Of a stretch of 64,000 bases of DNA, positions 18,216 to 34,491 are shown one piece after another. The DNA is taken from the NCBI GenBank assembly GCA_964036045.1, contig OZ038381.1, positions 121,399,843 through 121,463,842 on the forward strand. The letters run 5' to 3'. The DNA comes from Eutreptiella sp. 'Long Island Sound 2002'. Its lineage: Eukaryota; Euglenozoa; Euglenophyceae; Eutreptiales; Eutreptiaceae. How positions within the stretch are numbered: the stretch's first letter is position 1; each line of letters begins with the position of its first letter. Under the pieces are notes generated by a model that was given only the letters and a program-made list of their open reading frames with translations, was not told the origin of the DNA and searched no databases. Made by a program: the position numbers and the translations under genes.

Positions 18216-21200
18216 GGGGTGTAGACACCTGTTAGGAATTGGCCCATGGGCACGCGCTGATTCCTAGAAGGGTCTAATTTGGGGTGTGTAGACCCCCCAA
18301 ATAATTGACGCATGAGCATGCGTCAATCCTTTTGGGGGGTCTACACCCCCAAGATAACTGACGCATGTGCATGGGTCAAAATATTTGAGGGACATGCATC
18401 CGTCAAATATTTTGGGGATGTAGACCCCCCAAATATTTGACGGATGTATGTCCGTCAAATATTTCAGGGGTGTAGACCCCCCAAATATTTGACGGATGTA
18501 TGTCCGTCAAATATTTTGGGGGTCTACACCCCCCAGATAACTGACGCATGGGCATGCGTCAAATATTTGACGGACATGCATCCGTCAAATATTTTGGGGG
18601 TGTAGACCCCCCAAATATTTGACGGATGTATGTCCGTCAAATATTTTGGGGATGTAGACCCCCCAAATATTTGACGGACATTCATCCGTCAAATATTTTG
18701 GGGGTGTAGACCCCCCAAATATTTGACGGACATACATCCGTCAAATATTTCGGGGGTCTACACCCCGCAGATAACTGACGCATGGGCATGCGTCAAATGT
18801 TTGACGGACATACATCCGTCAAATGTTTTGGGGGTTTAGACCCCCCAAATATTTGACGGATGTATGTCCGTCATATATTTACGGGGTGTAGACCCCCCAA
18901 ATATTTGACCGATGTATGTCTGTCAAATATTTTGGGGGTCTACACCCCCTAGATAACTGACGGATGGGCATGCGTCAAATATTGAACGAACATGCATCCG
19001 TCAAATATCTTGGGCGTGTAGACCCCCCAAATATCTGATGCACATGCATCCGTCAAGTCTTTTGGGGGTCTACACCCTGCAGATAACTAACGAATGGGCA
19101 TGCATCAAATATTTGACGGACATGCATCCGTCAAATATTTGGGGGGTCTACACCCCCCAGATAATTGATGCATGGGCATGCGTCAAATATTTGACGGACA
19201 TACATCCATCAAATGTTTTGGGGGTTTAGACCCCCCAAATATTTGACGGATGTATGTCCGTCATATATTTACGGGGTGTAGACCCCCCAAATATTTGACC
19301 GATGTATGTCTGTCAAATATTTTGGGAGTCTACACCCCCTAGATAACTGACGGATGGGCATGCGTCAAATATTGAACGGACATGCATCCGTCAAATATCT
19401 TGGGCGTGTAGACCTCCCAAATATCTGATGCACATGCATCCGTCAAATCTTTTGGGGGTCTACACCCTGCAGATAACTGACGAATGGGCATGCATCAAAT
19501 ATTTGACGGACATGCATCCGTCAAATATTTGGGGGGTCTACACCCCCCAGATAATTGATGCATGGGCATGCGTCAAATATTTGACAGACATACATCCGTC
19601 AAATATTTTGGGGATGTAGACGCCCCAAATATTTGACGGATGTATGTCGGTCAAATATTTTGGGGGTCTGCACCCCCCCGGATAACTGACGCATGGGCAT
19701 GCGTCAAATATTTGACGGACATGCATCCGTCAAATATTTTGGGGGTTTAGACCCCCCAAATATTTAACGGATGTATGGCTGTCAAATATTTCGGGGGTGT
19801 AGACCCCCCAAATATTTGACGGACACACATCCGTCAAATATTTCGGGGGTCTACACCCCCCAAATAACTGACGCATGGGCATGCGTCAAATATTTGACAA
19901 ACATACATCCGTCAAATATTTTGGGGGTGTAGACCCCCCAAATATTTGACGGATGTATGTCCGTCAAATATTTTGGGGGTCTACACCCCCTAGATAACTG
20001 ACGCATGGGCATGCGTCAAATATTTGACGGACATACATCCTTCCAATATTTCGGGGGTTTAGACCCCCCAAATATTTGACGGATGTATGTCCGTCATAAA
20101 TTTACGGGGTGTGGACCCCCCAAATATTTGACCGATGTATGTCTGTCAAATATTTTCGGGGTCTTCACCCCCTAGATAACTGACGGATGGGCATGCGTCA
20201 AATATTGAACGCACATGCATCCGTCAAATATTTTGGGCGTGTAGACCCCCCAAATATTTGATGCACATGCATCCGTCAAATCTTTTGGGGGTCTACACCC
20301 CGCACATAACTGACGCATGGGCATGCATCAAATATTTGACGGACATACATCCGTCAAATATTTGGGGGGTCTACACCCCCCAAATATTTGATGCACATGC
20401 ATCCCTCAAATCTTTTGGGGGTCTACACCCCGCACATAACTGACGCATGGGCATGCGTCAAATATTTGACGGACATACATTCGTCAAATATTTTGGGGGT
20501 GTAGACCCCCCAAATATTTGACGGATGTATGTCCGTCATATACTTACGGGGTGTAGAGCCCCCAAATATTTGACCGATGCATGTCCGTCAAATGTTTGGG
20601 GGTCTACACCCCCTAGATAACTGACGCATGGGCATGCGTCAAATATTGAACGGACATGCATCCGTCAAATATTTTGGGCGTGTAGACCCCCCAAATATTT
20701 GACGGACAGGCATCCTTCAAATCTTTTGGGGGTCTACACCCTGCAGATAACTGACCCATGGGCATGCGTCAAATATTTGACGGACATACATCGATCAAAT
20801 ATTTGGGGGCTGTAGACCCCTCAAATATTTGATGGAGGTATGTGTCAAATATTTGACGGACATACACCGGTCAAATGTTTTGGGGGTGTAGACCCCCGAA
20901 ATGTTTGACGGATGTATGTCCGTCAAATATTTTTGGGGTGTAGACCCCCCAAATATTTGACGGATGCATGTCCATCAAATATTTGGGGGGTCTACACCTC
21001 CCGGATAACTGACGCATGGGCATGCGTCAAATATTTGACGGACATACATCCGTCAAATATTTTGGGGGTGTAGACCCCCAAAATATTTGACGGATGTATG
21101 TCCGTCAAATATTTTTGGGGTGTAGGACCCCCAAATATTTTACGGATGTATGTCCGTCAAATATTTTGCGGGGGTAGACCCCCCAAATATTTGACGGATG

Positions 21201-24200
21201 TATGTCCGTCAAATATTTTGCGGGTGTAGACCCCCCCAATATTTGACGGACATACACCCGTCAAATGTTTTGGGGGTGTAAACCCCCCAAATATTTGACG
21301 GGCATCCGTCAAATATTTTGGGGGTCTACACCCCCCAGATAACTGACGCACGGGCATGCGTCAAATATTTGACGAACATGCATCCTTGAAATATTTTGGG
21401 GGTGTAGACCCCCAAATATTTTACGGAGGTACATCCGTCAAATATTTTGGGGGTGTAGACTCCCCAAATATTTGACGGACATACATCCGTCAAATCTTTA
21501 GGGGGTCTACACCCCCCAGATAACCGACGCATGGGCATGCGTCAAATATTTGACGGACATACATCCGTCAAATATTTTGGGGGTGTAGACCCCCCAAATA
21601 TTTGACGGATGTATGTCCGTCAAATATTTTTGGGGTGTAGACCCTCCAAATATTTGACGGATGCATGTCCATCAAATTTTTTTGGGGTGTAGACCCCCCA
21701 AATATTTAACGGACATACATCCTTCAAATATTTTGGGGGTCTACACCCCCCAGATAATTGACACATGGGCATGCGTCAAATATTTGACGGACATACATCC
21801 GCTAAATATTTTGGGGTTGTAGACCCCCAAATATTTTACGGAGGTACATCCGTGAAATATTTTGGGGGTGTAGACCCCCCAAATATTTGACGGACATACA
21901 TCCGTCAAATCTTTAGGGGGTCTACACCCCCCAGATAACCGACGCATGGGCATGCGTCAAATATTTGACGGACATACATCCGTCAAATATTTTGGGGGTA
22001 TAGACCCCCCAAATATTTGACGGATGTATGTCCGTCAAATATTTTTGGGGTGTAGACCCCCCAAATATTTGACGGATGCATGTCCATCAAATTTTTTTGG
22101 GGTATAGACCCCCCAAATATTTAACGGACATACATCCTTCAAATATTTTGGGGGTCTACACCCCCCAGATAATTGACACATGGGCACGCGTCAAATATTT
22201 GACGGACATACATCCGCTAAATATTTTGGGGTTGTAGACCCCCCAAATATTTGACGGATGTATGTCCGTCAAATTTTTTTGGGGTGTAGACCCCCAAATA
22301 TTTGACGGATGTATGTCCGTCAAATTTTTTTGCGGTGTAGACCCCCCAAATATTTAACGGACATACATCCTTCAAATATTTTGGGGGTCTACACCCCTCA
22401 AATAACTGACGCATGCGCATGCGTCAAATATTTGACGGACATACATCCGCCAAATATTTTGGGGAAGTAGACCCCCCAAGTATTTGACGGACATACATAC
22501 GTCAAATATTTTGGGGGTGTAGACCTCCCAAATATTTGACGGACATACATCCGTCAAATATTTTGGTGGTCTACACCCCTCAGATAACTGACGCATGGGC
22601 ATGCGTCAAATATTTGACGGACATACATCCGTCAAATATTTCCGGCCTATAGACCCCCCGAATATTTGACGGATGTATGTCCATCAAATATTTTGGGGGT
22701 CTACATCCCCGAGATAACTGACGCATGAGCATGCGTCAAATATTTGACGGACATGCATCCGTCAAATATTTTGGGGGTGTAGACCCCCAAATATTTGACG
22801 GACATACATCCGTCAAATATTTGGGGGCTCTACACCCCCCGGATAACTGACGCATGGGCATGCGTCAAATATTTGACGGACATACATCCGTCAAATACTT
22901 TGGGGGTGTAGACCCCCAAAATATTTGACGGATGTATGTCCGTCAAATATTTTGGGGTTGTAGGACCCCCAAATATTTTACGGATGTATGTCCGTCAAAT
23001 ATTTTGGGGGCGTAGACCCCCCAAATATTTGACGGATGTATGTCCATCAAATATTTTGCGGGTGTAGACCCCCCAAATATTTGACGGACATACACCCGTC
23101 AAATGTTTTGGGGGTGTAAACCCCCCAAATATTTGACGGGCATCCGTCAAATATTTTGGGGGTCTACACCCCCCAGATAACTGACGCATGGGCATGCGTC
23201 AAATATTTGACGAACATGCATCCGTCAATTATTTTGGGGGTGCAGACCCCCAAATATTTTACGGAGGTACATCCGTCAAATATTTTGGGGGTGTAGACCC
23301 CCCAAATATTTGACGGACATACATCCGTCAAATCTTTAGGGGGTCTACACCCCCCAGATAATTGACGCACGGGCATGCGTCAAATATTTGACGGACATAC
23401 ATCCGCCAAATATTTTGGGGTCGTAGACCCCCCAAATATTTGACGGATGTATGTCCGTCAAATTTTTTTGGGGTGTAGACCCCCCAAATATTTGACGGAT
23501 GTATGTCAATCAAATTTTTTTGCGGTGTAGATCCCCCAAATATTTAACGGACATACATCCTTCAAATATTTTGGGGGTCTACACCCCTCAGATAACTGAC
23601 GCATGGGCATGCGTCAAATATTTGACGGACATACATCCGCCAAATATTTTTGGGGTGTAGACCCCCCAAAAATCTGACGGATGTATGTCCGTCAAATATT
23701 TCGGGGGCCTACACCCCCCAGATGACTGACGCATGGGCATGCGTCAAATATTTGACGGACATGCATCCATCAAATATTTTGGGGGTGTAGACCCCCCAAG
23801 TATTTGACGGACATACATACGTCAAATATTTTGGGGGTGTAGACCCCCCAAATATCTAAGGGACATACATCCTTCAAATATTTTGGGGGTCTACACCCCC
23901 CAGATAACTGACGCATGGGCATGCGTCAAATATTTGACGGACATACATCCGCCAAATATTTTGGGGAAGTAGACTCCCCAAATATTTGACGGATGTATGT
24001 CCGTCAAATATTTTTGGGGTGTAGACCCCCCAAAAATTTGACGGATGTATGTCCGTCAAATATTTCGGGGGTCTACACCCCCCAGATGACTGACGCATGG
24101 GCATGCGTCAAATATTTGACGGACATGCATCCATCAAATATTTTGGGGGTGTAGACCCCCCAAGTATTTGACGGACAAACATACGTCAAATATTTTGGGG

Positions 24201-27200
24201 GTGTAGACCCCCCAAATATTTGACGGACATACATCCGTCAAATATTTTGGTGGTCTACACCCCTCAGATAACTGACGCATGGGCATGCGTCAAATATTTG
24301 ACGGACATACGTCCGTCAAATATTTTGGGGGTGTAGATCCCCCCAATATTTGACGGATGTATGTCCGTCAAATATTTTGGGGGTCTACACCCCCCAGATA
24401 AATGACACATGGGCATGCGTTAAATATTTGACGGACATGCATCCGTCAAATGTTTTGGGGGTTTAGACCCCCCAAATATTTGACGGATATTCATCCGTCA
24501 AATATTTGGGGGCCGTAGACCCCCCAAATATTTGTTGGATGTATGTGTCAAAGATTTGACGGACATACACCCGTCAAATATTTTGGGGGTGTAGACCCCC
24601 CAGATATTTGACGGATGTATGTCCGTCAAATATTTTTGGGGTGTAGACCCCCAAATATTTGACGGATGTATGTGCATCAAATATTTTGGGGGTCTACACC
24701 CCCTAGATAACTGACGCATGGGCATGCGTCAAATACTTGACGGACATGCATCCCTCAAATATTTTGGGGACGTAGACCCCCCAAATATTTGACGGACATA
24801 CATCCGTCAAATATTTGGGGGGTCTACACCCCCCGGATAACTGACGCATGGGCATGTGTCAAATATTTGACGGACATACATCCGTCAAATATTTTGGGGG
24901 TGTCGACCCCCAAAATATTTGATGGATGTATGTCCGTCAAATATTTTTGGGGTGTAGGACCCCCAAATATTTTACGGATGTATGTCCGTCAAATATTTTG
25001 GGGGCGTAGACCCCCCAAATATTTTACGCATGTATGTCCGTCAAATATTTTGCGGGTGTAGACCCCCCAAACATTTGACGGACATACACCCGTCAAATAT
25101 TTTGGGGTTGTAAACCCCCCAAATTTTTGACGGACATACATCCGTCAGATATTTTGGGGGTCTACACCCCTCAGATAATTGACGCATGGGCATGCGTCAA
25201 ATATTTGACGGACATACGTCCGTCAAATATTTCGGGGGTGTAGACCCCCCGAATATTTGACGGATGTATGTCCGTCAAATATTGTTGGGGTGTAGACCCC
25301 CCAAATATTTAACGGACATACATCCTTCAAATGTTTTTGGGATCTACACCCCCCAGATAACTGACGCATGGGCATGCGTCCAATATTTGACGGACATACA
25401 TCCGCCAAATATTTTGGGGGTGTAGACCCCCCAAATATTTGACGGATGTATGTCCGTCATATATTTACGGGGTGTAGACCCCCCAAATATTTGACGGATG
25501 TATGTCCGTCAAATATTTTGGGGGTCTACACCCCCTAGATAACTGACGGATGGGCATGCGTCAAATATTTGACGGACATACATCCGTCAAATATTTGGGG
25601 GGTCTACACCCCCCGGATAACTGACACATGGGCATGCGTCAAATATTTGACGGACATGCATCTGTCAAATGTTTTGGGGGTTTAGACCCCCCAAAGATTT
25701 TACGGATATTCATCCGTCAAATATTTGCGGGCTGTAGACCCCCCAAATATTTGTCGGATGTATGTGTCAAAGATTTGACGGACATACACCCGTCAAATAT
25801 TTTGGGGGTGTAGACCCCCCAGATATTTGACGGATGTATGTCCGTCAAATATTTTTGGGGTGTAGACCCCCCAAATATTTGACGGATGTATGTCCATCAA
25901 ATATTTTGGGGGTCTACACCCCCTAGATAACTGACGCATGGGCATGCGTCAAATATTTGACGGACATGCATCCGTCAAATAATTTGGGGACGTAGACCCC
26001 CCAAATATTTGACGGACATACATCCTTCAAATATTTGGGGGGTCTACACCCCCCAGATAACTGACGCATGGGCAAGCGTGAAATATTTGAGTACATACAT
26101 CCGCCAAATATTTTTGGGGTGTAGACCCCCCAAATATTTGACGGATGTATGTCCGTCAAATATTTTTTGGGTTTAGACCCTCCAAATATTCGACGGATGT
26201 ATGTCCCCCGAATATTTGGGGGGTGTAGACCCCCCAATTATTTGACGGATGTATGTCCGTCAAATATTTTGGGGGTCTACACCCCCCAGATAACTGACGC
26301 ATGGGCATGCGTCAAATATTTGACGAACATGCATCCGTCAAATATTTTGGGGGTGTAGACCCCCCAAATATTTTACTGAGGTACATCCGTCAAATATTTT
26401 GGGGGTGTAGACCGCCCAAATATTTGACGGACATACATCCGTCAAATCACTTGGGGGTCTACACCCCCCAGATAACTGACGCATGGGCATGCGTCAAATA
26501 TTTGACGGACATACATCGGTCAAATATTTTTTGGTTGTAGACCCCCCAAATATTTGGCGGATGTATGTGCTTCAAATTTTTTTGGGGTGTAGACCCCCCA
26601 AATATTTAACGGACATACATCCTTCAAATATTTTGGGGGTCTGCACCCCCCAGATAACTGACGCATGGGCATGCGTCAAATATTTGACGGACATACATCC
26701 GCCAAATATTTTTGGGCCGTAGACCCCCCAAAAATTTGACGGATGTATGTCCGTCAAATATTTTGGGGGTCTACACCCCCCAGATGACTGACGCATGGGC
26801 ATGCGTCAAATATTTGATGGACATGCATCCATCAAATCTTTTGGGGGTGTAGACCCCCCAAATATTTGACGGACAACATACGTCAAATATTTTGGTGGTG
26901 TAGACCCCCCAAATATTTGACGGACATACATCCGTCAAATATTTTGGTGGTCTACACCCCTCAGATAACTGACGCATGGGCATGCGTCAAATATTTGACG
27001 GACATACATCCGTCAAATATTTCGGGGCTGTAGACCCCCCAAATATTTGACGGATGTATGTCCGTCAAATATTTCTGGGGTGTAGACCCCCCAAATATTT
27101 GACGGACATACATCCGTCAAATATTTTGGTGGTCTACACCCCTCAGATAATTGATGCATGGGCATGCGTCAAATATTTGACGGACATACATCCGTCAAAT

Positions 27201-30200
27201 ATTTTGGGGGTGTAGACCCCCCCAAAACATTTGACGGATGTATGTCCGTCAAATATTTTTGGGGTGTAGACCCCCCAAATATTTGACGGATGTATGTCCG
27301 TCAACCATTTTTGGGGTGTACACCCCCCAAATATTTGACGGACATACATCCTTCAAATATTTTTGGGTTCCATCTCCCAAATAATTGACGCATGGGCATG
27401 CGTCCAATATTTGACGGACATTCATCCGCCAAATATTTTGGGGTGTAGACCCCCCAAATGTTTGACGGATACATGTCTGTCATATATTTACGGGTTGTAG
27501 ACCCCCCAAATATTCCACCGATGGATGTCCATCAAATATTTTGGGCGTCTACACCCCCCATATAACTGACCCACGGGCATGCGTCAAATATTTGACGGAC
27601 ATGCATCCGTCAAATATTTTGGGGGTGTAGACCCCCCAAATATTTGACGGACATACATCCGTCGAATATTTGGGGGGTCTACATCCCCCGGATAACTGAT
27701 GTATGGGCATGCGTCAAATATTTGACGGACATACATCCGTCAAATATTTTTGGGGTGTAGACCCCCGAAATATTTTACGGATGTATGTCCGTCAAATATG
27801 TTGGGGGCGTAGACCCCCCAAATATTTGACGGATGTATGTCCGTCAAATATTTTGCGGGTGTAGACCCCCCAAATATTTGACGGACATACACCCGTCAAA
27901 TATTTTGGGGTTGTAAACCCCCCAAATATCTGAAGGACATACATCCGTCAAATATTTTGCGGGTGTAGACCCCCCAAAAATTTGACGGACATACACCCGT
28001 CAAATATTTTGGGGTTGTAAACCCCCCAAATATTTTACGGAGGTACATCCGTCAAATATTTTGGGGGTGTAGACCCCCCAAATATTTGACGGACGTACAT
28101 CCGTCAAATCTTTTGGGGGTCTACACCCCCCAGATAACTGATGCATGGGCATGCGTCAAATATTTGACGGACATGCATGTGTCAAATATTTTGGGGGTGT
28201 AGACCCCCCAAATATTTGACGGATGTATGTCCATCAAATTTTTTTGGGGTGTAGACCCCCCAAATATTTAACGGACATACATCCTTCACATATTTTGGGG
28301 GTATGCACCCCCCAGATAACTGACGCATGGGCATGCGTCAAATATTTGACGAACATGCATCTGTCAAATATTTTGGGGGTGTAGACCCCCCAAATATTTT
28401 ACGGAGGTACATCCGTCAAATATTTTGGGGGTGTAGACCCCCCAAATATTTGACGGACATACATCCGTCAAATCTTTTGCGGGTCTACACCCCCCAGATA
28501 ACTGATGCATGGGCATGCGTCAAATATTTGACGGACATGGATGTGTCAAATATTTTGGGGGTGTAGACCCCCCAAATATTTGACGGATGTATGTCCACCA
28601 AATTATTTTGGGGCGTAGACCCCCCAAATATTTAACGGACATACATCCTTCAAATATTTTGGGGGTTTGCACCCCCCAGATAACTGACGCATGGGCATGC
28701 GTGAAATATTTGACGGACATACATCCGTCAAATATTTTGGGGGTGTAGACCCCCCAAATGTTTGACGGATGTATGTCCGTCAAATATTTTTGGGGTGTAG
28801 ACCCCCCAAATAATTGACGGATGTATGTCCATCCAATTTTTTGGGGGTGTAGACCCCCCAAACATTTGACGGATGTATGTCCATCAAATTTTTTTGGGGG
28901 TGTAGACCCCCCAATATTTTGACGCATGTATGTCCGTCAAATATTTCGGGGGTCTACACCCCCCAGATGACTGAGGCATGGGCATGCGTCAAATATTTGA
29001 TGGACATGCATCCATCAAATATTTTGGGGGTGTAGACCCCCCAAATATTTGACGGACATACATACGTCAAATATTTTGGGGGTGTAGACCTTCCAAATAT
29101 TTGACGGACATACATCCGTCAAATATTTTGGTGGTCTACACCCCTCAGATAACGGACGCATGGGCATGCGTCAAATATTTGACTGACATACCTCCGTCAA
29201 ATATTTCGGGGATGTAGACCCCCCGAATATTTGACGGATGTATGTCCGTCAAATATTTTTGGGGTGTAGACCCCCAAATATTTGACGGACATACATCCGT
29301 CAAATATTTCGGGGGTCTACACCCCCCAGATAACTGACGCATGGGCATGCGTCAAATATTTGACGGACATACATCCGTCAAATATTTGGGGGGTCTACAC
29401 CCCCCAGATAATTGACGCATGGGCATGCGTCAAATATTTGACGGACATGCATCCGTCAAATATTTTGGGGGTGTAGACCCCCCAAATATTTGACGGATGT
29501 ATGTCCGTCAAATATTTTTGGGGTGTAGACCCCCCAAATATTTGACGGATGTATGTCCGTCAAACATTTTTGGGGTGTAGACCCCCCAAGTATTTGATGG
29601 ACATACATCCTTCAAATATTTTTGGGTTCTACACCCCCCAGATAACTGACGCATGGGCATGCGTCAAATATTTGACGGACATACATCCGCCAAATATTTT
29701 GGGGGTGTAGACCCCCCAAATATTTGACGGATGTATGTCCGTCAACTATTTTTGGGCTGTAGACCCCCCAAAAAATTGACGGATGTATGTCCGTCAAATA
29801 TTTTGGGGGTTTAGACCCCCCAAATATTTGACGGATGTATGTTCGTCAAATATTTTGGGGGTTCACACCCCCCAGATGACTGACGCATGGGCATGCGTCA
29901 AATATTTGACGGACATACATCCGTCAAATATTTGGGGGGTCTACACCCCCCATATAACTGACGCATGGGCATGCGTCAAATATTTGACGGACATACATCC
30001 GTCAAATATTTGGGGGGTCTACACCCCCCAGATAATTGACGCATGGGCATGCGTCAAATATTTGACGGACATACATCCGTCAAATATTTTGGGGGTGTCG
30101 ACCCCCCAAATATTTGACGGATCTATGTCCGTCAAATATTTTTGTGGTGTGGACCCCCCAAATATTTGACGGACATGCATCCTTCAACTCTTTTGGGGGT

Positions 30201-31479
30201 CTACACCCCCTAGATAACTGACGCATGGGCATGCGTCAAATATTTGACGGACATGCATCCGTCAAATGTTTTGGGGGTTTCGACCCCCCAAATATTTGAC
30301 GGACATACATCCGTCAAATATTTGGGGGCTGAAGACCCCCCAAATATTTGACGGATGTATGTGTCAAATATTTGACGGTCATACACCCGTCAAATATTTT
30401 GGGGGTGTAGACCCCCCAAATAATTGACGGATGTATGTCCGTCACATATTTTTGGGGTGTAGACCCCCCAGATAACTGACGCATGGGCATGCGTCCAATG
30501 TTTGACGGACATGCATCCGTCAAACATTTTGGGTGTGTAGACCCCCCAAATATTTGACGAAAATACATCCGTCAAATATTTCGGGGCTGTAGACCCCCCA
30601 AATATTTGACGAACATACATCCGTCAATTATTTTGGGGGTCTACACCCCCCACATAACTGACGCATGGGCATGCGTCAAATATTTGACGACATGCATCCG
30701 TCAAATGTTTTGGGGGTTTAGACCCCCCAAATATTTGACGGACATACATCTGTCAAATATTTGGGGGCTGTAGACCCCCCAAATATTTGACGGATGTATG
30801 TGTCAAATATTTGACGGACATACACCCGTCAAATATTTTGGGGGTGTAGACCCCTCAGATATTTGACGGATGTATGTCCATCAAATATTTTGGGGGTCTA
30901 CACCCCCTAGATAACTGAAGCATGGGCATGCGTAAAATATTTGACGGACATGCATGCGTCAAATATTTTGGGGGTGTAGACCCCCCGAATATTTGACGGA
31001 CATACATCCGTCAAATATTTGGGGGTCTACACCCCCCGGATAACTGACGCATGGGCATGCGTCAAATATTTGACGGACATGCATCCGTCAAATATTTTGG
31101 GGGTGAAGACCCCCAAACTATTTGACGGATGTATGTCCGTCAAATTTTTTTGGGGTGTAGGACCCCCAAATATTTGACGGATGTATGTCCCCCGAATATT
31201 TTGGGGGTGTAGACCCCCCAAATATTTGACGGATGTATGTCCGTCAAATATTTTGGGGGTCTACACCCCCCAGATAACTGACGCATGGGCATGCGTCAAA
31301 TATTTGACGTACATACATCCACCAAATATTTTGGGGGTTTAGACCCCCCAAATATGTGACGGATGTATGTCCGTCAAATATTTTTGGGGTGTAGACCCCC
31401 CACATAACTGACGCATGGGCATGCGTCAAATGTTTGACGGACATGCATCCGTCAAATATTTTGGGGGTGTAGACCCCCC

Positions 31480-34400
31480 AAATATTTGACGGACATACAT
31501 CCGTCAAATATTTTGGGGGTGTAGACACCCCAAATATTAGACGGACATGCATCGGTCAAATATTTTGGGGGTTTACACCCCTCAGATAACCGACGCATGG
31601 GCATGCGTCAAATATTTGACGGACATGCATCCGTCAAATATTTTGGGGATGTAGACCCCCCAAATATTTGACGGATGTATGTCCGTCAAATGTTTCGGGG
31701 GTGTAGCCCCCCCAAATATTTGACGAACATACATCCGGCAATCATTCTGGGGGTCTACACCCCCCAGATAACTGACGCATGGGCATGCGTCAAATATTTG
31801 ACGACATGCATCCGTCAAATATTTCGGGGGTGTAGACCCCCCAAATATTTGACGAACATACATCCGTCAGTTATTTTGGGGGTCTACACCCCCCAGATAA
31901 CTGACGCATGGGCATGCGTCAAGTATTTGACGGACATGCATCCGTCAAATTTTTTTGGGGTGTATACCCCCAAACATTTGACGGATGTATGTCCGTCAAA
32001 TATTTTGGGGGTGTAGACCCCCCAAATATTTGACGGACATACATCCGTCAAATATTTCGGGGGTCTACACCCCCCAGATAACTGACGCATGGGCATGCGT
32101 CAAATATTTGACGGACATACATCCGTCAAATATTTGGGGGGTCTACACCCCCCAGAAAATTGACGCATGGGCATGCGTCAAAGATTTGACGGACATACAT
32201 CCGTCAAATATTTTGGGGGTGTAGACCCCCCAAATATTTGACGGATGTATGTCCGTCAAACATTTTTGGGGTGTAGACCCCCCAAGTATTTGATGGACAT
32301 ACATCCTTCAAATATTTTTGGGTTCTACACCCCCCAGATAACTGACGCATGGGCATGCGTCAAATATTTGACGGACATACATCCGCCAAATATTTTGGGG
32401 GTGTAGACCCCCAAATATTTGACGGATGTATGTCCGTCAAATATTTTTGGGGTGTAGACCCCCCAAAAAATTGACGGATGTATGTCCATCAAATATTTTG
32501 GGGGTTTAGACCCCCCAAATATTTGACGGATGTATGTCCGTCAGATATTTTGGGGATATAGACCCCCCAAAATATTTGACAGATGTATGTCCGTCAAATT
32601 TTTATGGGTCGTACACCCCCCAGATAACTGACGCATGGGCATGCGTCAAATATTTGACGGACATACATCCGTCAAATATTTGGGGGGTCTACACCCCCCA
32701 TATAACTGACGCATGGGCATGCGTCAAATATTTGACGGACATACATCTGTCAAACATTTGGGGGGTCTACACCCCCCAGATAATTGACGCATGGGCATGC
32801 GTCAAATATTTGACGGACATACATCTGTCAAATATTTTGGGGGTGTAGACCCCCCAAATATTTGACGGATGTATGTCCGTCAAATATTTTTGCGGTGTAG
32901 ACCCCCCAAATATTTGACGTACATGCATCCTTCAAATCTTTTGGGGGTCTACACCCCCTAGATAACTGACGCATGGGCATGCGTCAAATATTTGACGGAC
33001 ATACATCCGTCAAATATTTTGGGGGTGTAGACACCCCAAATATTAGACGGACATGCATCGGTCAAATATTTTGGGGGTTTACACCCCTCAGATAACCGAC
33101 GCATGGGCATGCGTCAAATATTTGACGGACATGCATCCGTCAAATATTTTGGGGATGTAGACCCCCCAAATATTTGACGGATGTATGTCCGTCAAATGTT
33201 TCGGGGGTGTAGCCCCCCCAAATATTTGACGAACATACATCCGGCAATCATTCTGGGGGTCTACACCCCCCAGATAACTGACGCATGGGCATGCGTCAAA
33301 TATTTGACGACATGCATCCGTCAAATATTTCGGGGGTGTAGACCCCCCAAATATTTGACGAACATACATCCGTCAGTTATTTTGGGGGTCTACACCCCCC
33401 AGATAACTGACGCATGGGCATGCGTCAAGTATTTGACGGACATGCATCCGTCAAATTTTTTTGGGGTGTATACCCCCAAACATTTGACGGATGTATGTCC
33501 GTCAAATATTTTGGGGGTGTAGACCCCCCAAATATTTGACGGACATACATCCGTCAAATATTTCGGGGGTCTACACCCCCCAGATAACTGACGCATGGGC
33601 ATGCGTCAAATATTTGACGGACATACATCCGTCAAATATTTGGGGGGTCTACACCCCCCAGAAAATTGACGCATGGGCATGCGTCAAAGATTTGACGGAC
33701 ATACATCCGTCAAATATTTTGGGGGTGTAGACCCCCCAAATATTTGACGGATGTATGTCCGTCAAACATTTTTGGGGTGTAGACCCCCCAAGTATTTGAT
33801 GGACATACATCCTTCAAATATTTTTGGGTTCTACACCCCCCAGATAACTGACGCATGGGCATGCGTCAAATATTTGACGGACATACATCCGCCAAATATT
33901 TTGGGGGTGTAGACCCCCAAATATTTGACGGATGTATGTCCGTCAAATATTTTTGGGGTGTAGACCCCCCAAAAAATTGACGGATGTATGTCCATCAAAT
34001 ATTTTGGGGGTTTAGACCCCCCAAATATTTGACGGATGTATGTCCGTCAGATATTTTGGGGATATAGACCCCCCAAAATATTTGACAGATGTATGTCCGT
34101 CAAATTTTTATGGGTCGTACACCCCCCAGATAACTGACGCATGGGCATGCGTCAAATATTTGACGGACATACATCCGTCAAATATTTGGGGGGTCTACAC
34201 CCCCCATATAACTGACGCATGGGCATGCGTCAAATATTTGACGGACATACATCCGTCAAACATTTGGGGGGTCTACACCCCCCAGATAATTGACGCATGG
34301 GCATGCGTCAAATATTTGACGGACATACATCTGTCAAATATTTTGGGGGTGTAGACCCCCCAAATATTTGACGGATGTATGTCCGTCAAATATTTTTGCG

Positions 34401-34491
34401 GTGTAGACCCCCCAAATATTTGACGTACATGCATCCTTCAAATCTTTTGGGGGTCTACACCCCCTAGATAACTGACGCATGGGCATGCGTC
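31480..34491. repeat. tandem duplication of a 1506-bp higher-order unit
   Basis: Sequence from about 31480 to 32985 recurs at about 32986 to 34491 with a constant offset of 1506 bp. Private variants are shared, such as GTAGCCCCCCC, CCGGCAATCATTCTG, ACAGATGTATG and TTTTTATGGGTCGTAC. Only a few differences were seen (for example CATCTGTC against CATCCGTC at 32744/34250). The copies are far more alike than neighbouring modules are, so the duplication is recent or an assembly artefact. Confidence 0.85.
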
